64,000 nucleotides of DNA from NCBI RefSeq assembly GCF_003851685.1, contig NZ_CP027727.1, positions 3,658,001 through 3,722,000 of the forward strand, written 5' to 3'. This DNA is from Pseudomonas sp. R5-89-07 (GTDB lineage: Bacteria; Pseudomonadota; Gammaproteobacteria; Pseudomonadales; Pseudomonadaceae). Below, piece after piece: positions 47,078-56,509 of this stretch. Each line of letters opens with the position of its first letter. The stretch's first letter is position 1. A model generated the notes under the pieces. The model was not told where the DNA came from. It worked only from the letters and a program-made list of their open reading frames with translations, and did not search any database. The position numbers and the translations under genes were made by a program.

Positions 47078-48388
47078 TCAGTCGGCTTGTGCTGCTTCCG
47101 CCGGTTTGACTGCTTCTTCGTAAGAGACCGCTTTATCGGTCACCTTAGCCTTCTGCAGAACAGTATCCACAACTTGTTCTTCCAGCACAACCGAACGTAC
47201 TTCGTTCAGTTGCTGGTCGTTCTTGTAGTACCAAGCCACGACCTGCTCAGGCTCCTGGTAGGCCGAGGCCATTTCCTGGATCATTTCGCGAACGCGGTCT
47301 TCGTCTGGCTTGAGGTCGAACTGCTTGACCACTTCAGCCACGATCAGGCCCAGCACGACGCGGCGCTTGGCTTGCTCTTCGAACAGCTCGGCCGGCAGCT
47401 GGTCAGGCTTGATGTTGCCACCAAACTGCTGAACCGCTTGTACGCGCAGGCGATCCACTTCGTTGGACAGCAGAGCCTTAGGCACTTCGATCGGGTTGGC
47501 AGCCAGCAGACCGTCCATGACCTGGTTCTTGATCTTGGATTTGATGGCCTGACGCAGCTCACGCTCCATGTTCTTGCGAACTTCGGCGCGGAAACCTTCG
47601 ATGCCGGTTTCCTTGATGCCGAATTGAGCGAAGAACTCTTCGTTCAGCTCTGGCAGCTTAGGCTCGGAAACGCTGTTGACGGTCACGGTGAACTCGGCGG
47701 CTTTGCCGGCCAGGTCCAGGTTCTGGTAGTCAGCAGGGAATTCCAGGTTCAGTACGCGCTCTTCGCCGGCCTTGGCGCCAACCAGGCCGTCTTCGAAACC
47801 AGGGATCATGCGGTTGGAACCCAGCACCAACTGAGTGCCCTTGGCCGAACCACCGGCGAATACTTCGCCGTCAACCTTGCCAACGAAATCGATGTTCAGC
47901 TGGTCTTCGTTCTGGGCGGCACGGTCGACCACTTCGAAACGGGTGTTCTGCTTGCGCAGGATTTCCAGCATGTTGTCCAGGTCCGAATCAGCCACTTCGG
48001 CGCTCAGGCGCTCGATAGCGATACTGTCGAAACCGGCCACTTCGAATTCCGGGAACACTTCGAATACGGCTACGTATTCCAGGTCCTTGCCCGCTTCCAG
48101 GGACTTGGGTTCGATCGAAGGCGAGCCAGCCGGGTTCAGCTTTTGCTCGACAACGGCCTCGTAGAAGGAAGCCTGGATCACGTCACCTACAGCTTCCTGG
48201 CGCGCATCGGCACCAAAACGACGCTTGATTTCGCTCATCGGCACTTTGCCTGGACGGAAACCAGCGATCTTGGCCTTCTGGGCAGTCTGCTGCAGACGCT
48301 TGTTGACCGCAGTCTCGATACGCTCTGCCGGCACGGTGATGCTCAGGCGGCGCTCGAGAGCAGTAGTATTTTCAACAGAAACTTGCAT
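47078..48388 (-). CDS. tig: Trigger factor
   Basis: The start is ATG 48388 ([25 protein letters not shown]), giving 436 residues, the standard length. The N-terminal ribosome-binding domain has the signature [22 protein letters not shown]-type prolyl isomerase domain follows ([24 protein letters not shown] and [18 protein letters not shown]). The C-terminal chaperone domain completes it. It meets nascent chains at the ribosome exit. Confidence 0.98.
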   Translation of the reverse strand: MQVSVENTTALERRLSITVPAERIETAVNKRLQQTAQKAKIAGFRPGKVPMSEIKRRFGADARQEAVGDVIQASFYEAVVEQKLNPAGSPSIEPKSLEAGKDLEYVAVFEVFPEFEVAGFDSIAIERLSAEVADSDLDNMLEILRKQNTRFEVVDRAAQNEDQLNIDFVGKVDGEVFAGGSAKGTQLVLGSNRMIPGFEDGLVGAKAGEERVLNLEFPADYQNLDLAGKAAEFTVTVNSVSEPKLPELNEEFFAQFGIKETGIEGFRAEVRKNMERELRQAIKSKIKNQVMDGLLAANPIEVPKALLSNEVDRLRVQAVQQFGGNIKPDQLPAELFEEQAKRRVVLGLIVAEVVKQFDLKPDEDRVREMIQEMASAYQEPEQVVAWYYKNDQQLNEVRSVVLEEQVVDTVLQKAKVTDKAVSYEEAVKPAEAAQAD

Positions 48389-48750
48389 GGATATTCCTCG
48401 TTGCACAGACATTAGCCGGCCATTTCCGACCCCAATCAAGGGCATGCATTCTAGTGGGTCAAACTCAAGAAGTCACCCTACTGGAAATACACCGGGAAAC
48501 AGCCGGCATTTTATCGGTACGAAGGCACTGAAGTACCCCGCCCCGGTGACAAATTCAATCAATTGCGCCAGGGCTCTGCGCTGCCCTTCTATATATAGAA
48601 GAAGCAGCCACTCATCTCCCTGACGGCCCGCCCCGCGGACGGAGCAAGCTGGCAACGCGGCATCATCGAGATACACAAATACGATGAAACGCCCTGCCGA
48701 TGCAGCCCAGTACCTGCGACCGCCGACATTCAAACCGCTAAAACCAAAAA
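48389..48750. other. Gap between tig and the tRNA operon
   Basis: About 360 bp without a convincing gene. An 86-codon minus-strand frame at 48473-48733 has no ribosome site and resembles no known protein. An AT-rich patch with TATATATAG at about 48590 could belong to the tig promoter. I see nothing else. Confidence 0.5.
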
Positions 48751-48779
48751 AGGCGCCAGACTGTTAAATCTGGCGCCTT
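48751..48779 (-). terminator. Terminator of the tRNA operon
   Basis: AGGCGCCAGA and TCTGGCGCCT form a 10-bp stem with an 8-9 base loop; on the minus strand a T6 tract follows (opposite A at 48745-48750). A related hairpin with a weak T-run lies at 49043-49074. Confidence 0.9.
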
Positions 48780-48786
48780 TCGAATA

Positions 48787-48863
48787 TGGGGTGGACGAAG
48801 GGGATCGAACCCTCGACAACGGGAGTCACAATCCCGTGCTCTACCAACTGAGCTACGCCCACC
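48787..48863 (-). tRNA. tRNA-His (GTG), copy 1
   Basis: A 77-nt gene on the minus strand with the acceptor GTGGGCG/CGTCCAC, extra G at -1 opposite C73, anticodon GTG in the loop ATTGTGA, T loop GGTTCGATCC and encoded CCA. It is the last tRNA of a four-gene operon. Confidence 0.97.
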
Positions 48864-48939
48864 ATATTGCGTTAACAAAGAAACCAAACCACTTCTTTGT
48901 TGAACCTTGCCCCACCTGACAGCAGGACAACGTTTTATT

Positions 48940-49024
48940 TGGTGCGGATGAAGAGACTCGAACTCTTACGCCTCGCGGCGCTGGAACCTAAATCCAGTGT
49001 GTCTACCAATTCCACCACATCCGC
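48940..49024 (-). tRNA. tRNA-Leu (TAG)
   Basis: An 85-nt class II tRNA with a long variable arm, acceptor starting GCGGATG and ending CATCCGC with A discriminator and encoded CCA, and the anticodon TAG in the loop ATTTAGG. It lies between the two tRNA-His genes. Confidence 0.97.
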
Positions 49025-49042
49025 GCTTGAAGCTCTTAAAGC

Positions 49043-49074
49043 AAAGGCGCCAGACGGTTAATCTGGCGCCTTTT
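49043..49074 (-). terminator. Terminator-like hairpin between tRNA-His copy 2 and tRNA-Leu
   Basis: AAAGGCGCCAGA and TCTGGCGCCTTT form a stem closely similar to the operon terminator at 48751-48779, but on the minus strand the T-run is short (TTTGC), so read-through into tRNA-Leu and the second tRNA-His is probable. Confidence 0.6.
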
Positions 49075-49081
49075 CAAAATA

Positions 49082-49158
49082 TGGGGTGGACGAAGGGGAT
49101 CGAACCCTCGACAACGGGAGTCACAATCCCGTGCTCTACCAACTGAGCTACGCCCACC
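49082..49158 (-). tRNA. tRNA-His (GTG), copy 2
   Basis: Appears identical in sequence to copy 1 at 48787-48863, including the encoded CCA and the extra G at -1. Its downstream hairpin is also similar, which indicates that a tRNA-His plus hairpin unit was duplicated. Confidence 0.97.
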
Positions 49159-49189
49159 ATCTAGCGCTACTTGTGCCAAAGCTGCCTAA

Positions 49190-49266
49190 TGGCGCACCCG
49201 GCAGGACTCGAACCTGCGACCATCCGCTTAGAAGGCGGATGCTCTATCCAGCTGAGCTACGGGCGC
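49190..49266 (-). tRNA. tRNA-Arg (TCT)
   Basis: A 77-nt gene, first in the operon. Acceptor GCGCCCG pairs with CGGGTGC, anticodon TCT in the loop CTTCTAA, T loop GGTTCGAGTCC and encoded CCA. The promoter at 49380-49408 lies about 115 bp upstream. Confidence 0.97.
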
Positions 49267-49379
49267 CTGATTAATCTGTACTCTTGGAGGATTACAAACT
49301 AAGTGTTTCCAGCCTTGCAGCACAACAATTCTGCTCGACCTTCTAACCAGTGCTAGGCTGTGCCCGACAAGTGCGACGA

Positions 49380-49408
49380 ATAGTATAGAGGGTCCTGAAA
49401 CCCGTCAA
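49380..49408 (-). promoter_or_regulatory. Sigma-70 promoter of the tRNA operon
   Basis: On the minus strand TTGACG (49403-49408), a 17-bp spacer and TACTAT (49380-49385) form a near-consensus promoter, followed by a G/C-rich start region TCGTCGC typical of stringently controlled stable-RNA promoters. Confidence 0.78.
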
Positions 49409-49540
49409 ATCTTTTTTGAAAAAAACTGATTTTATTTAAGGGGTTAGGGCAATTTGCAGACCAAGCGCCTTTGCCCTCGCGCCTCGGCATGCGAGAATGC
49501 GCGCACTTTTCTTCCCCCTCTCGATGGTTAATCACGCGTA

Positions 49541-50395
49541 ATGACTGCACAACTTATCGACGGCAAATCAATCGCCGCCAGCCTGCGCCAGCAGATCGCC
49601 AAACGCGTCACCGAGCGTCGCCAGCAAGGCCTGCGCACGCCTGGCCTCGCGGTGATCCTGGTCGGCAGCGATCCTGCCTCTCAGGTTTATGTCTCGCACA
49701 AGCGTAAAGACTGTGAAGAGGTCGGCTTTATCTCCAAAGCCTACGACTTGCCTTCGGATACCACTCAACAGGCCCTGACCGACCTGATTGACAGCCTCAA
49801 CGATGACCCGAACATGGACGGTATCCTGCTCCAGTTGCCGCTGCCCGAGCACCTGGACGCGTCCAAGCTGCTGGAACGCATCCGCCCGGACAAGGACGTC
49901 GATGGTTTCCATCCTTATAACGTCGGGCGCCTGGCCCAGCGCATCCCGCTGCTGCGCCCCTGCACCCCCAAGGGCATCATGACCCTGCTGGAAAGCACCG
50001 GGGTTGATTTGTATGGCCTCGACGCAGTGGTAGTCGGCGCATCGAATATCGTCGGTCGCCCGATGGCCATGGAACTGCTGCTGGCCGGCTGCACCGTCAC
50101 CGTCACCCACCGCTTCACCAAGGACCTTGCCGGCCACGTTGGCCGCGCTGACCTGGTGGTGGTCGCCGCCGGCAAGCCGGGCCTGGTCAAGGGTGAGTGG
50201 ATCAAGGAAGGCGCCATCGTCATCGACGTCGGCATCAACCGCCAGGATGACGGCAAGCTGGTAGGCGACGTGGTCTACGACACCGCCCTGCCCCGCGCCG
50301 GCTGGATCACACCGGTCCCAGGCGGTGTAGGCCCTATGACCCGGGCATGCCTGCTGGAAAATACGCTGTATGCGGCAGAAACCCTGCACGGCTAA
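49541..50395 (+). CDS. folD: Bifunctional methylenetetrahydrofolate dehydrogenase/cyclohydrolase
   Basis: This 284-residue protein starts [20 protein letters not shown]. It has the FolD motifs [13 protein letters not shown] (with the catalytic Lys of YVSHK), [25 protein letters not shown] and the nucleotide-binding part [17 protein letters not shown], and ends with [19 protein letters not shown]. It converts methylene-THF to formyl-THF with NADP. It is divergent from the tRNA operon and ends in a clean terminator. Confidence 0.98.
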   Translation: MTAQLIDGKSIAASLRQQIAKRVTERRQQGLRTPGLAVILVGSDPASQVYVSHKRKDCEEVGFISKAYDLPSDTTQQALTDLIDSLNDDPNMDGILLQLPLPEHLDASKLLERIRPDKDVDGFHPYNVGRLAQRIPLLRPCTPKGIMTLLESTGVDLYGLDAVVVGASNIVGRPMAMELLLAGCTVTVTHRFTKDLAGHVGRADLVVVAAGKPGLVKGEWIKEGAIVIDVGINRQDDGKLVGDVVYDTALPRAGWITPVPGGVGPMTRACLLENTLYAAETLHG

Positions 50396-50411
50396 TAACC
50401 AGGCGTACTGA

Positions 50412-50440
50412 AAAAGCCCTGCCTTATCGCAGGGCTTTTT
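50412..50440 (+). terminator. Terminator of folD
   Basis: AAAGCCCTGC and GCAGGGCTTT form a stem followed by T residues immediately downstream of folD. Confidence 0.92.
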
Positions 50441-50602
50441 ATTGCCCGAAAATTATCTGTTTTTTCTTAGTTTTTAAGCACTTTCGTCCGGTTTCGGAAG
50501 AACATTCGACAGTTTCTGATCCATACTCCTAGAATGTAACGTCATTTGTCACCAAACCCGTTCCCCAACGGTATTTCCTTACTTTTTAGCGAGTTCATCC
50601 GC

Positions 50603-51526
50603 GTGAAAATTCGTCTTTCCGTCGTCAGCCTGTTTTTTGCTCTCACAGGCACCTTCGCCCACGCCGCCGAAACCACCCTGGCCCCGCGTGATGCCTCCAA
50701 ACTGCACATCGCGTCCGGCAGCGCCATGCTGGTGGACCTGCAGACCAACAAGGTCATCTATTCCAGCAACCCCGACGTGGTCGTGCCCATCGCTTCCGTC
50801 AGCAAGCTGATGACCGGCCTGATCGTGCTGGAAGCCAAGCAGAACATGGATGAATACATCGACATCAACATCACCGACACGCCGGAGATGAAAGGTGTGT
50901 TCTCCCGCGTGAAGATCGGCAGCCAGATGCCGCGCAAGGAAATGCTGCTGATCGCGCTGATGTCCTCGGAAAACCGCGCCGCCGCGAGCCTCGCCCACCA
51001 TTACCCGGGCGGCTACTCGGCGTTCATTGCCGCGATGAACGCCAAGGCCAAGGCACTGGGCATGACCAGCACCCATTACGTGGAGCCGACAGGCCTGTCG
51101 ATCCATAACGTGTCCACCGCCCGCGACCTGAGCAAGCTATTGGCCTACGCGCGCAAATTCCCGATGTTGAGCCAATTGAGCACCACCAAGGAAAAGACCG
51201 TGGCGTTCCGCAAGCCCAACTACACCCTGGGCTTCTCCAACACCGACCACCTGATCAACCGTGCCAACTGGGACATCAAGCTGACCAAGACCGGTTTTAC
51301 CAACCAGGCCGGGCATTGCCTGGTGCTGGTGACCAGCATGGGCAACCGTCCGGTGTCGCTGGTGATCCTGGATGCGTTCGGCAAATTCACCCATTTCGCC
51401 GATGCCAGCCGTATTCGCAACTGGGTCGAGACCGGCGCGAGCAGTTCGGTGCCGGATGTGGCGTTGCGCTACAAGGCTGACAAGAATCTGAAAAGTCGTG
51501 CAGGTGTGACAGAAGTGCGTCGCTGA
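50603..51526 (+). CDS. pbpG: D-alanyl-D-alanine endopeptidase (PBP7-like)
   Basis: The start is GTG 50603 ([21 protein letters not shown]), a good signal peptide; 307 residues. The active-site motifs of low-molecular-weight PBPs are present: SxxK in [11 protein letters not shown], SxN in [18 protein letters not shown], and KTG in [14 protein letters not shown]. PbpG/PBP7 cleaves D-Ala-mDAP cross-links in peptidoglycan in the periplasm. It is monocistronic and is followed by a REPIN. Confidence 0.96.
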   Translation: MKIRLSVVSLFFALTGTFAHAAETTLAPRDASKLHIASGSAMLVDLQTNKVIYSSNPDVVVPIASVSKLMTGLIVLEAKQNMDEYIDINITDTPEMKGVFSRVKIGSQMPRKEMLLIALMSSENRAAASLAHHYPGGYSAFIAAMNAKAKALGMTSTHYVEPTGLSIHNVSTARDLSKLLAYARKFPMLSQLSTTKEKTVAFRKPNYTLGFSNTDHLINRANWDIKLTKTGFTNQAGHCLVLVTSMGNRPVSLVILDAFGKFTHFADASRIRNWVETGASSSVPDVALRYKADKNLKSRAGVTEVRR

Positions 51527-51544
51527 CTCACTCACAACGCAAAT

Positions 51545-51643
51545 AAAATGTGGGAGGGGGGCTTGCCCCCGATAGCAGTGTGTCATTCACAACATCAGTG
51601 ATTGATCCACCGCCATCGGGGGCAAGCCCCCTCCCACATTTTA
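51545..51643. repeat. REPIN (paired inverted REP elements)
   Basis: Two REP cores in inverse orientation, AATGTGGGAGGGGGGCTTGC and a mirror copy ending CCCCTCCCACATT, with a spacer of about 45 bp. Both carry the GCCCCCGAT form. The stop codon of the C39-like lipoprotein gene overlaps its right edge, so the element also forms that gene's 3' end. Confidence 0.92.
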
Positions 51644-52303
51644 TTTGTGTTCAGCCAGCACCTTGAGTGCCTGGGCCGCCGACTGCTCTTGCCCGGACTG
51701 GGCTGTGGCATTCGCCGCCTCGCGCCAACGCTGCGCATCCACATTTGCCGGCAGCTGGCTCGGGCGCTGGGTGAGAATCGCCCAGTTACCTGCGCTCTTC
51801 CACGACGACTCAAAGTCGCTGAAGCTCATCATCAAGCGCCGCTCCATACCGGACCGCAGCAGCACCGTGCTCTTCTGCTGATTGAACCCCACCACCACGA
51901 CATAGCGTGGCCCGGACCAAAAGCTTGAGTCGATGCGCGCCATCACCGGATAACCCGCCGCCACCTGCGCCAGCACCGCGGTCAGCTTGGCATCCAGTGG
52001 GTACACCATCAGCCCGTACTCACGCGCCAACTTTTGCATGTTGCGCTCAAGATCGGCCTCGGCGCCTGGCAAGTGCAGCGGCTTATCGAGTAGCCCCGGT
52101 GTCATGACAATGCCTTGTTGCGACAGCATGCTGGCCAGAGCCGTAGGACCGCTCTGATAAGCCTCGCTGCGAAAGGTCGGCACGCCGTTGAGTTCAACCC
52201 GCTCCGGCAGGCCCGGGAGTTTCGAAGGGTGGCTGGAACAGGCCACGAGCCCCAGGGCGCAGGCCAGCAGGATGGATGCTTTAAGGTTCGACCGTAAGCG
52301 CAA
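51641..52303 (-). CDS. C39-peptidase-fold lipoprotein with lost catalytic residues
   Basis: A 220-residue lipoprotein: signal LKASILLACALGLVACSS (lipobox, Cys22), then a C39/papain-like domain (FRSEAYQSGPTALASMLSQQGI through PRYVVVVGFNQQKSTVLLR). The segment normally QCGPAALAS has Ser51 in place of the nucleophilic Cys, and the HYVVVVG histidine is Arg133. It thus looks like a non-catalytic member, perhaps a binding or scaffold protein at a membrane. The C-terminal part (WREAANATAQSGQEQSAAQALKVL) may be helical. Such C39-like lipoproteins with a TPR-like tail are common in pseudomonads. Function unknown. Confidence 0.8.
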   Translation of the reverse strand: MRLRSNLKASILLACALGLVACSSHPSKLPGLPERVELNGVPTFRSEAYQSGPTALASMLSQQGIVMTPGLLDKPLHLPGAEADLERNMQKLAREYGLMVYPLDAKLTAVLAQVAAGYPVMARIDSSFWSGPRYVVVVGFNQQKSTVLLRSGMERRLMMSFSDFESSWKSAGNWAILTQRPSQLPANVDAQRWREAANATAQSGQEQSAAQALKVLAEHK

Positions 52304-52513
52304 TTTTTTACTCTCTTGATCAACTGCCGGTGAGGGTCACGATCATAGGATGCTCTTGGGCGGGGGTATAGCCTCCAGTGTCGGTAAAGCGCCTGCCATA
52401 GAGCAAACAAGTTGGAAGACACGACCATTGGTCAATAGCAGGCAACCGCCAGGTAGCTAGACTGTCCATTGAGAAGACTGTGTGTGCCCCGGACGGGGCG
52501 AAAGGAGGCCTGA

Positions 52514-52675
52514 ATGAGCCTTGCAACGACGATTTTCCTGTTGATCTGCGGTTGGCTGGCGGTGGCCGCCGCCATGCTGTGGGGGGTGATGCGAGTGTCT
52601 CGTCGCCATCATCACCCCCACGTCAAACCCGCTGCGCCCGCCAAGCCGCGCAAGGCGACGGCGCACCATGCCTAG
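52514..52675 (+). CDS. Small single-span membrane protein with a His-rich, basic tail
   Basis: A 53-residue frame from ATG 52514, with a perfect AAAGGAGG ribosome site ending 6 bases before it. Residues about 3-25 form one membrane helix (SLATTIFLLICGWLAVAAAM), followed by RVSRRHHHPHVKP and an Ala/Pro/Lys-rich cytoplasmic-type tail ending in HHA. The histidines might bind a metal. Its stop overlaps the stop of the convergent lipoprotein gene by 4 bp. I do not recognise a family. Confidence 0.7.
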   Translation: MSLATTIFLLICGWLAVAAAMLWGVMRVSRRHHHPHVKPAAPAKPRKATAHHA

Positions 52676-53082
52676 CCGGGCATGCAAGTGAAGTCCTGCG
52701 TGGCGGCGACTTCCTTGCCGTGCCCATCCTTGAGCGCTGCGCGCACAGTGGTACCCAGGCTCGACTCCTCCAGGGTGTAATGCTCACCCGCCTTGAAATC
52801 CTTGTACTCGACCCGCCCCTGGCAATCCTGCTGATTGTTATCGCCAGCCTCTTCCTCGAATAACGTCACGTCCAGCCGATGTTCCCCTGGGCTTACTTCA
52901 AAGTAGCGCCCGTCATCTACCCGCTTGCCGTCGACACGCTCGGCCATCAGGTCGTTCGGTGCTTCTTCGGTCAAGCCGATCCAGGCTTCGCTCGGGTCCG
53001 CCTTGGGTATCGGGCCGGCACACGCCGACAGCATAAAGACGGCCGCAAGGGTGGGGATCAACAACAGGGTTTTCGGTGACAT
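52672..53082 (-). CDS. Hypothetical lipoprotein
   Basis: The start is ATG 53082 (MSPKTLLLIPTLAAVFMLSACAG), 136 residues. A clear lipobox (LSAC at residue 21) indicates an outer- or inner-membrane lipoprotein. The mature part has PSEAWIGLTEEAP, a HRLDVTLFEEEAG strand region with two Cys (CQGR and FTCMPG) that may form a disulfide, and a small beta-rich pattern. I recognise it as the PA0-type 'lipoprotein of unknown function' common in pseudomonads but cannot name a family with certainty. Confidence 0.8.
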   Translation of the reverse strand: MSPKTLLLIPTLAAVFMLSACAGPIPKADPSEAWIGLTEEAPNDLMAERVDGKRVDDGRYFEVSPGEHRLDVTLFEEEAGDNNQQDCQGRVEYKDFKAGEHYTLEESSLGTTVRAALKDGHGKEVAATQDFTCMPG

Positions 53083-53287
53083 GGCAGGGCTCCAAAGTAC
53101 ATCAGTAAAAAAGGCGTATCCGATGGCTGACAAGCTTGAAGAGCTGCCGTTTGTAGAACAAATGAATACAAATGAAACGATCTTCAGCCATTACCTAAAT
53201 CTTCCTTCACCTGGCTGAAAGGTGCGTGTTAGGTGGGTCGGGCAAGACTGCCGGGGTTTGCAATCCTGCTCTTTTGGAGATCCACGC

Positions 53288-56200
53288 ATGCTCGGGCTGG
53301 TAAAGACCGCACTGCACAAGCCGTACACGTTCATCGTGTTGGCCATATTCATCTGCATCATCGGGCCCATGGCGGCCCTGCGTACGCCCACGGATGTTTT
53401 CCCCGATATCGGTATCCCCGTGGTCGCGGTGGTGTGGCAGTACAACGGCCTGTCGCCAGACGCCATGGCCGGCCGGGTGATCTACACCTACGAACGCTCC
53501 CTGAGCACCACCGTCAACGACATCGAACACATCGAGTCGCAATCGCTGCCGGGCATGGGCATCGTCAAGATCTTCTTCCAGCCCGGCGTGGATATCCGCA
53601 CCGCCAATGCCCAGGTCACGGCGGTGTCACAGACCGTGCTCAAGCAGATGCCACCGGGCATCACGCCGCCGCTGATCCTCAACTACAGCGCGTCCACGGT
53701 ACCGATCCTGCAAATGGCGTTTTCCAGCCCGAGCCTTTCGGAAGCCAAAATCCGCGATTTGGTGCAGAACAATATCCGCCTGCCGCTGAGCGCCCTGCCC
53801 GGCCTGGCGATGCCCACGCCGATGGGTGGCAAGCAGCGCCAGATCACCCTCGACCTCGACCCGCAGGCGCTGGCCGCCAAAGGCTTGTCGGCCCAGGACG
53901 TCGGCAATGCCCTGGCGTTGCAGAACCAGATCATCCCGGTGGGCACCGCCAAGCTCGGCCCCAACGAATACACGATCCTGCTGAACAACAGCCCCAAGGC
54001 GATCGATGAGCTCAATGACTTGCCGATCAAGAGCGTCGACGGCGCGATCATCACCATCGGCCAGGTCGCCCACGTGCGGGACGGCTCGCCGCCGCAGACC
54101 AATATCGTGCGCGTCGACGGCCACCGCGCCGTACTGATGCCGGCGTTGAAGAACGGCAGCATTTCGACCCTGTCGATCATCGACGGCATCCGCAACATGC
54201 TGCCGCGCATCAACGAAACCCTGCCGCCGTCGCTGAAGACATCGTTCTTGGGCGACGCCTCGGTGTTCGTCAAGCAATCGGTGGGCAGCGTGGCCCAGGA
54301 AGGCATCATCGCCGCCCTGCTGACCAGTGCGATGATCCTGCTGTTTCTCGGCAGCTGGCGCTCGACGCTGATCATTGCCGCGTCGATTCCCCTGGCGGTG
54401 CTGTCGGCCATCGCGCTGCTGGCGGTCAGCGGGCAAACCCTGAATGTAATGACCCTGGGCGGCCTGGCCCTGGCGGTGGGCATCCTGGTGGACGATGCCA
54501 CGGTGACCATCGAAAACATCAACTGGCACCTGGAACAAGGCAAGGCGGTGAAGACGGCGATCCTCGACGGCGCCGCACAAATCGTCGGCCCTGCGTTCGT
54601 CTCGCTGCTGTGCATCTGCATCGTGTTCGTGCCGATGTTCCTGCTGCAAGGCATCGCCGGGTACCTGTTCCGGCCGATGGCGCTGGCGGTGATCTTTGCC
54701 ATGGCCAGTTCCTTCATCCTCTCGCGCACCCTGGTGCCGACACTGGCGATGTTCCTGCTCAAGCCCCACACACCCGAGCAAGGCCCGGGGCATCATCCGG
54801 AAGATCAATTCATCAACCACCACGAGGGGGAGCAGCACACCAAGCCGCGCAATGCGGTGCTGCAATCGGTGCTGAATTTCCAGCAGGGATTCGAGCGGCA
54901 CTTCTCCAATATCCGCGACACCTACCATGGCTTGCTGACGCTCGCACTGGGCGCGCGCAAGCGCTTTATCGTCGGCTTTCTCGCCTGCGTGCTGGCCTCG
55001 TTCGTGTTGCTGCCGAGCCTGGGCCAGGATTTTTTCCCGGCGACCGATGCCGGAGCACTGGCGCTGCATGTGCGCCTGCCGCTGGGGACGCGTATCGAGG
55101 AAAGCGCCGCCGCGTTCGACCGCATCGAAGCGCGCATTCGCGAGGTGATTCCGGCGCAGGAGCTGGACACGATTGTCGACAACATCGGCATTCCCCTCAG
55201 CGGTATCGACATGGCCTACAGCAGCAGCGGCACCATCGGCCCGCAGGACGGCGATATCCAGGTCACCCTGAAAAAGGACCATGCGCCCACCGCCGACTAC
55301 GTCAAAAAACTGCGTGAAGCCCTGCCGCAAAGTTTCCCCGGCAGCCACTTTGCGTTCCTGCCGGCGGACATCAGCAGCCAGATCCTCAACTTCGGCGCGC
55401 CGGCCCCGCTGGACGTGAAAATCTCCGGGCGCAGCGACGCAGAAAACCGCGCCTATGCCGTGGAGCTCGAACGGCGCCTGCAACACGTACCCGGCATCGC
55501 CGACCTGCGCATCCAGCAATCCACCGGCTACCCGTCGCTGCAGGTGAATGTGGACCGCCTGCGCGCCAATGGCCTGGGTATTACCGAGAAAGACGTGACC
55601 AACAGCATGGTCGCCTCCCTCGCCGGCAGCTCCCAGGTGGCGCCGACGTTCTGGCTGAACCCGGCCAATGGCGTGTCCTACTCGATCGTGGCCGCAACGC
55701 CGCAATACCGCCTCGACAGCCTGCCCTCGCTGGAGGCCCTGCCGGTGACCGGTGCCGATGGTCAGTCACAAATCCTCGGTGGCGTGGCGAGCATCTCGCG
55801 GGTACAAAGCCCGGCGGTGGTGACGCACTACAACATCGAACCCACCCTGGACCTGTACGCCAACGTGCAAGGCCGCGATCTTGGCGGCGTGGCCCGGGAT
55901 GTGCAAAAAGTGCTGGATGACACCGCGTCCATGCGCCCCAAAGGCGCAACGATCAGCCTGCACGGGCAGATCGATGCACTGCATGAGGCGTTCAGCGGGT
56001 TGAGCTTCGGCCTGCTCGGCGCCGTGGTGCTGATCTACCTGCTGATCGTGGTCAACTTCCAGTCCTGGGCCGACCCCTTTGTGATCATCACCGCGTTGCC
56101 GGCGGCACTGGCGGGGATCGTGTGGATGCTGTTCCTCAGCGGCACCTCATTATCGGTGCCGGCCCTCACCGGCGCGATTCTGTGCATGGGCGTGGCCACC

Positions 56201-56509
56201 GCCAACTCGATCCTGGTGGTGAGCTTCTGCCGTGAGCGTCTGGCCGAGCATGGCGATGCACTGAAAGCCGCGATGGAGGCCGGTTACACGCGCTTTCGCC
56301 CGGTGTGCATGACCGCCCTGGCGATGATCATCGGCATGCTGCCCCTGGCGCTTTCCGAGGAGCAGAACGCGCCGCTGGGCCGCGCGGTGATCGGCGGCCT
56401 GATCTTCGCCACCATCGCCACTTTGTTGTTTGTTCCCGTGGTCTTCAGCCTGGTCCACGGCCGTCACCCTACTCGCGCAACTGCTGGAGAAATGCCCCAT
56501 GTCGTCTGA
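53288..56509 (+). CDS. RND efflux permease (HAE1/AcrB family)
   Basis: This 1073-residue protein starts at ATG 53288 (MLGLVKTALHKPYTFIVLAIF). Membrane helices 2-6 (about 340-560) and 8-12 (about 900-1060) flank two large periplasmic loops. TM4 keeps the proton-relay pair GILVDDATVTIENI, and the C-terminal half has GVATANSILVVSF. It therefore looks like a drug/hydrophobe exporter rather than a heavy-metal CusA type. It is unusual that the permease gene precedes the adaptor gene. No regulator gene is adjacent. Substrate unknown. Confidence 0.93.
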   Translation: MLGLVKTALHKPYTFIVLAIFICIIGPMAALRTPTDVFPDIGIPVVAVVWQYNGLSPDAMAGRVIYTYERSLSTTVNDIEHIESQSLPGMGIVKIFFQPGVDIRTANAQVTAVSQTVLKQMPPGITPPLILNYSASTVPILQMAFSSPSLSEAKIRDLVQNNIRLPLSALPGLAMPTPMGGKQRQITLDLDPQALAAKGLSAQDVGNALALQNQIIPVGTAKLGPNEYTILLNNSPKAIDELNDLPIKSVDGAIITIGQVAHVRDGSPPQTNIVRVDGHRAVLMPALKNGSISTLSIIDGIRNMLPRINETLPPSLKTSFLGDASVFVKQSVGSVAQEGIIAALLTSAMILLFLGSWRSTLIIAASIPLAVLSAIALLAVSGQTLNVMTLGGLALAVGILVDDATVTIENINWHLEQGKAVKTAILDGAAQIVGPAFVSLLCICIVFVPMFLLQGIAGYLFRPMALAVIFAMASSFILSRTLVPTLAMFLLKPHTPEQGPGHHPEDQFINHHEGEQHTKPRNAVLQSVLNFQQGFERHFSNIRDTYHGLLTLALGARKRFIVGFLACVLASFVLLPSLGQDFFPATDAGALALHVRLPLGTRIEESAAAFDRIEARIREVIPAQELDTIVDNIGIPLSGIDMAYSSSGTIGPQDGDIQVTLKKDHAPTADYVKKLREALPQSFPGSHFAFLPADISSQILNFGAPAPLDVKISGRSDAENRAYAVELERRLQHVPGIADLRIQQSTGYPSLQVNVDRLRANGLGITEKDVTNSMVASLAGSSQVAPTFWLNPANGVSYSIVAATPQYRLDSLPSLEALPVTGADGQSQILGGVASISRVQSPAVVTHYNIEPTLDLYANVQGRDLGGVARDVQKVLDDTASMRPKGATISLHGQIDALHEAFSGLSFGLLGAVVLIYLLIVVNFQSWADPFVIITALPAALAGIVWMLFLSGTSLSVPALTGAILCMGVATANSILVVSFCRERLAEHGDALKAAMEAGYTRFRPVCMTALAMIIGMLPLALSEEQNAPLGRAVIGGLIFATIATLLFVPVVFSLVHGRHPTRATAGEMPHVV

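Noticed and set aside
48473-48733. Possible 86-residue gene between tig and the tRNA operon
   Set aside because: No ribosome site, no recognisable pattern and it falls where regulatory sequence is expected.
49086-49274. 62-codon plus-strand frame over the tRNA-His and tRNA-Arg genes
   Set aside because: It lies on the opposite strand of two certain tRNA genes (the familiar GRTRTCDHPLRR artefact).
53627-55705. A 692-codon minus-strand frame within the RND permease gene
   Set aside because: Antisense shadow with extreme His/Gln/Arg/Asp content; the plus-strand permease is beyond doubt.
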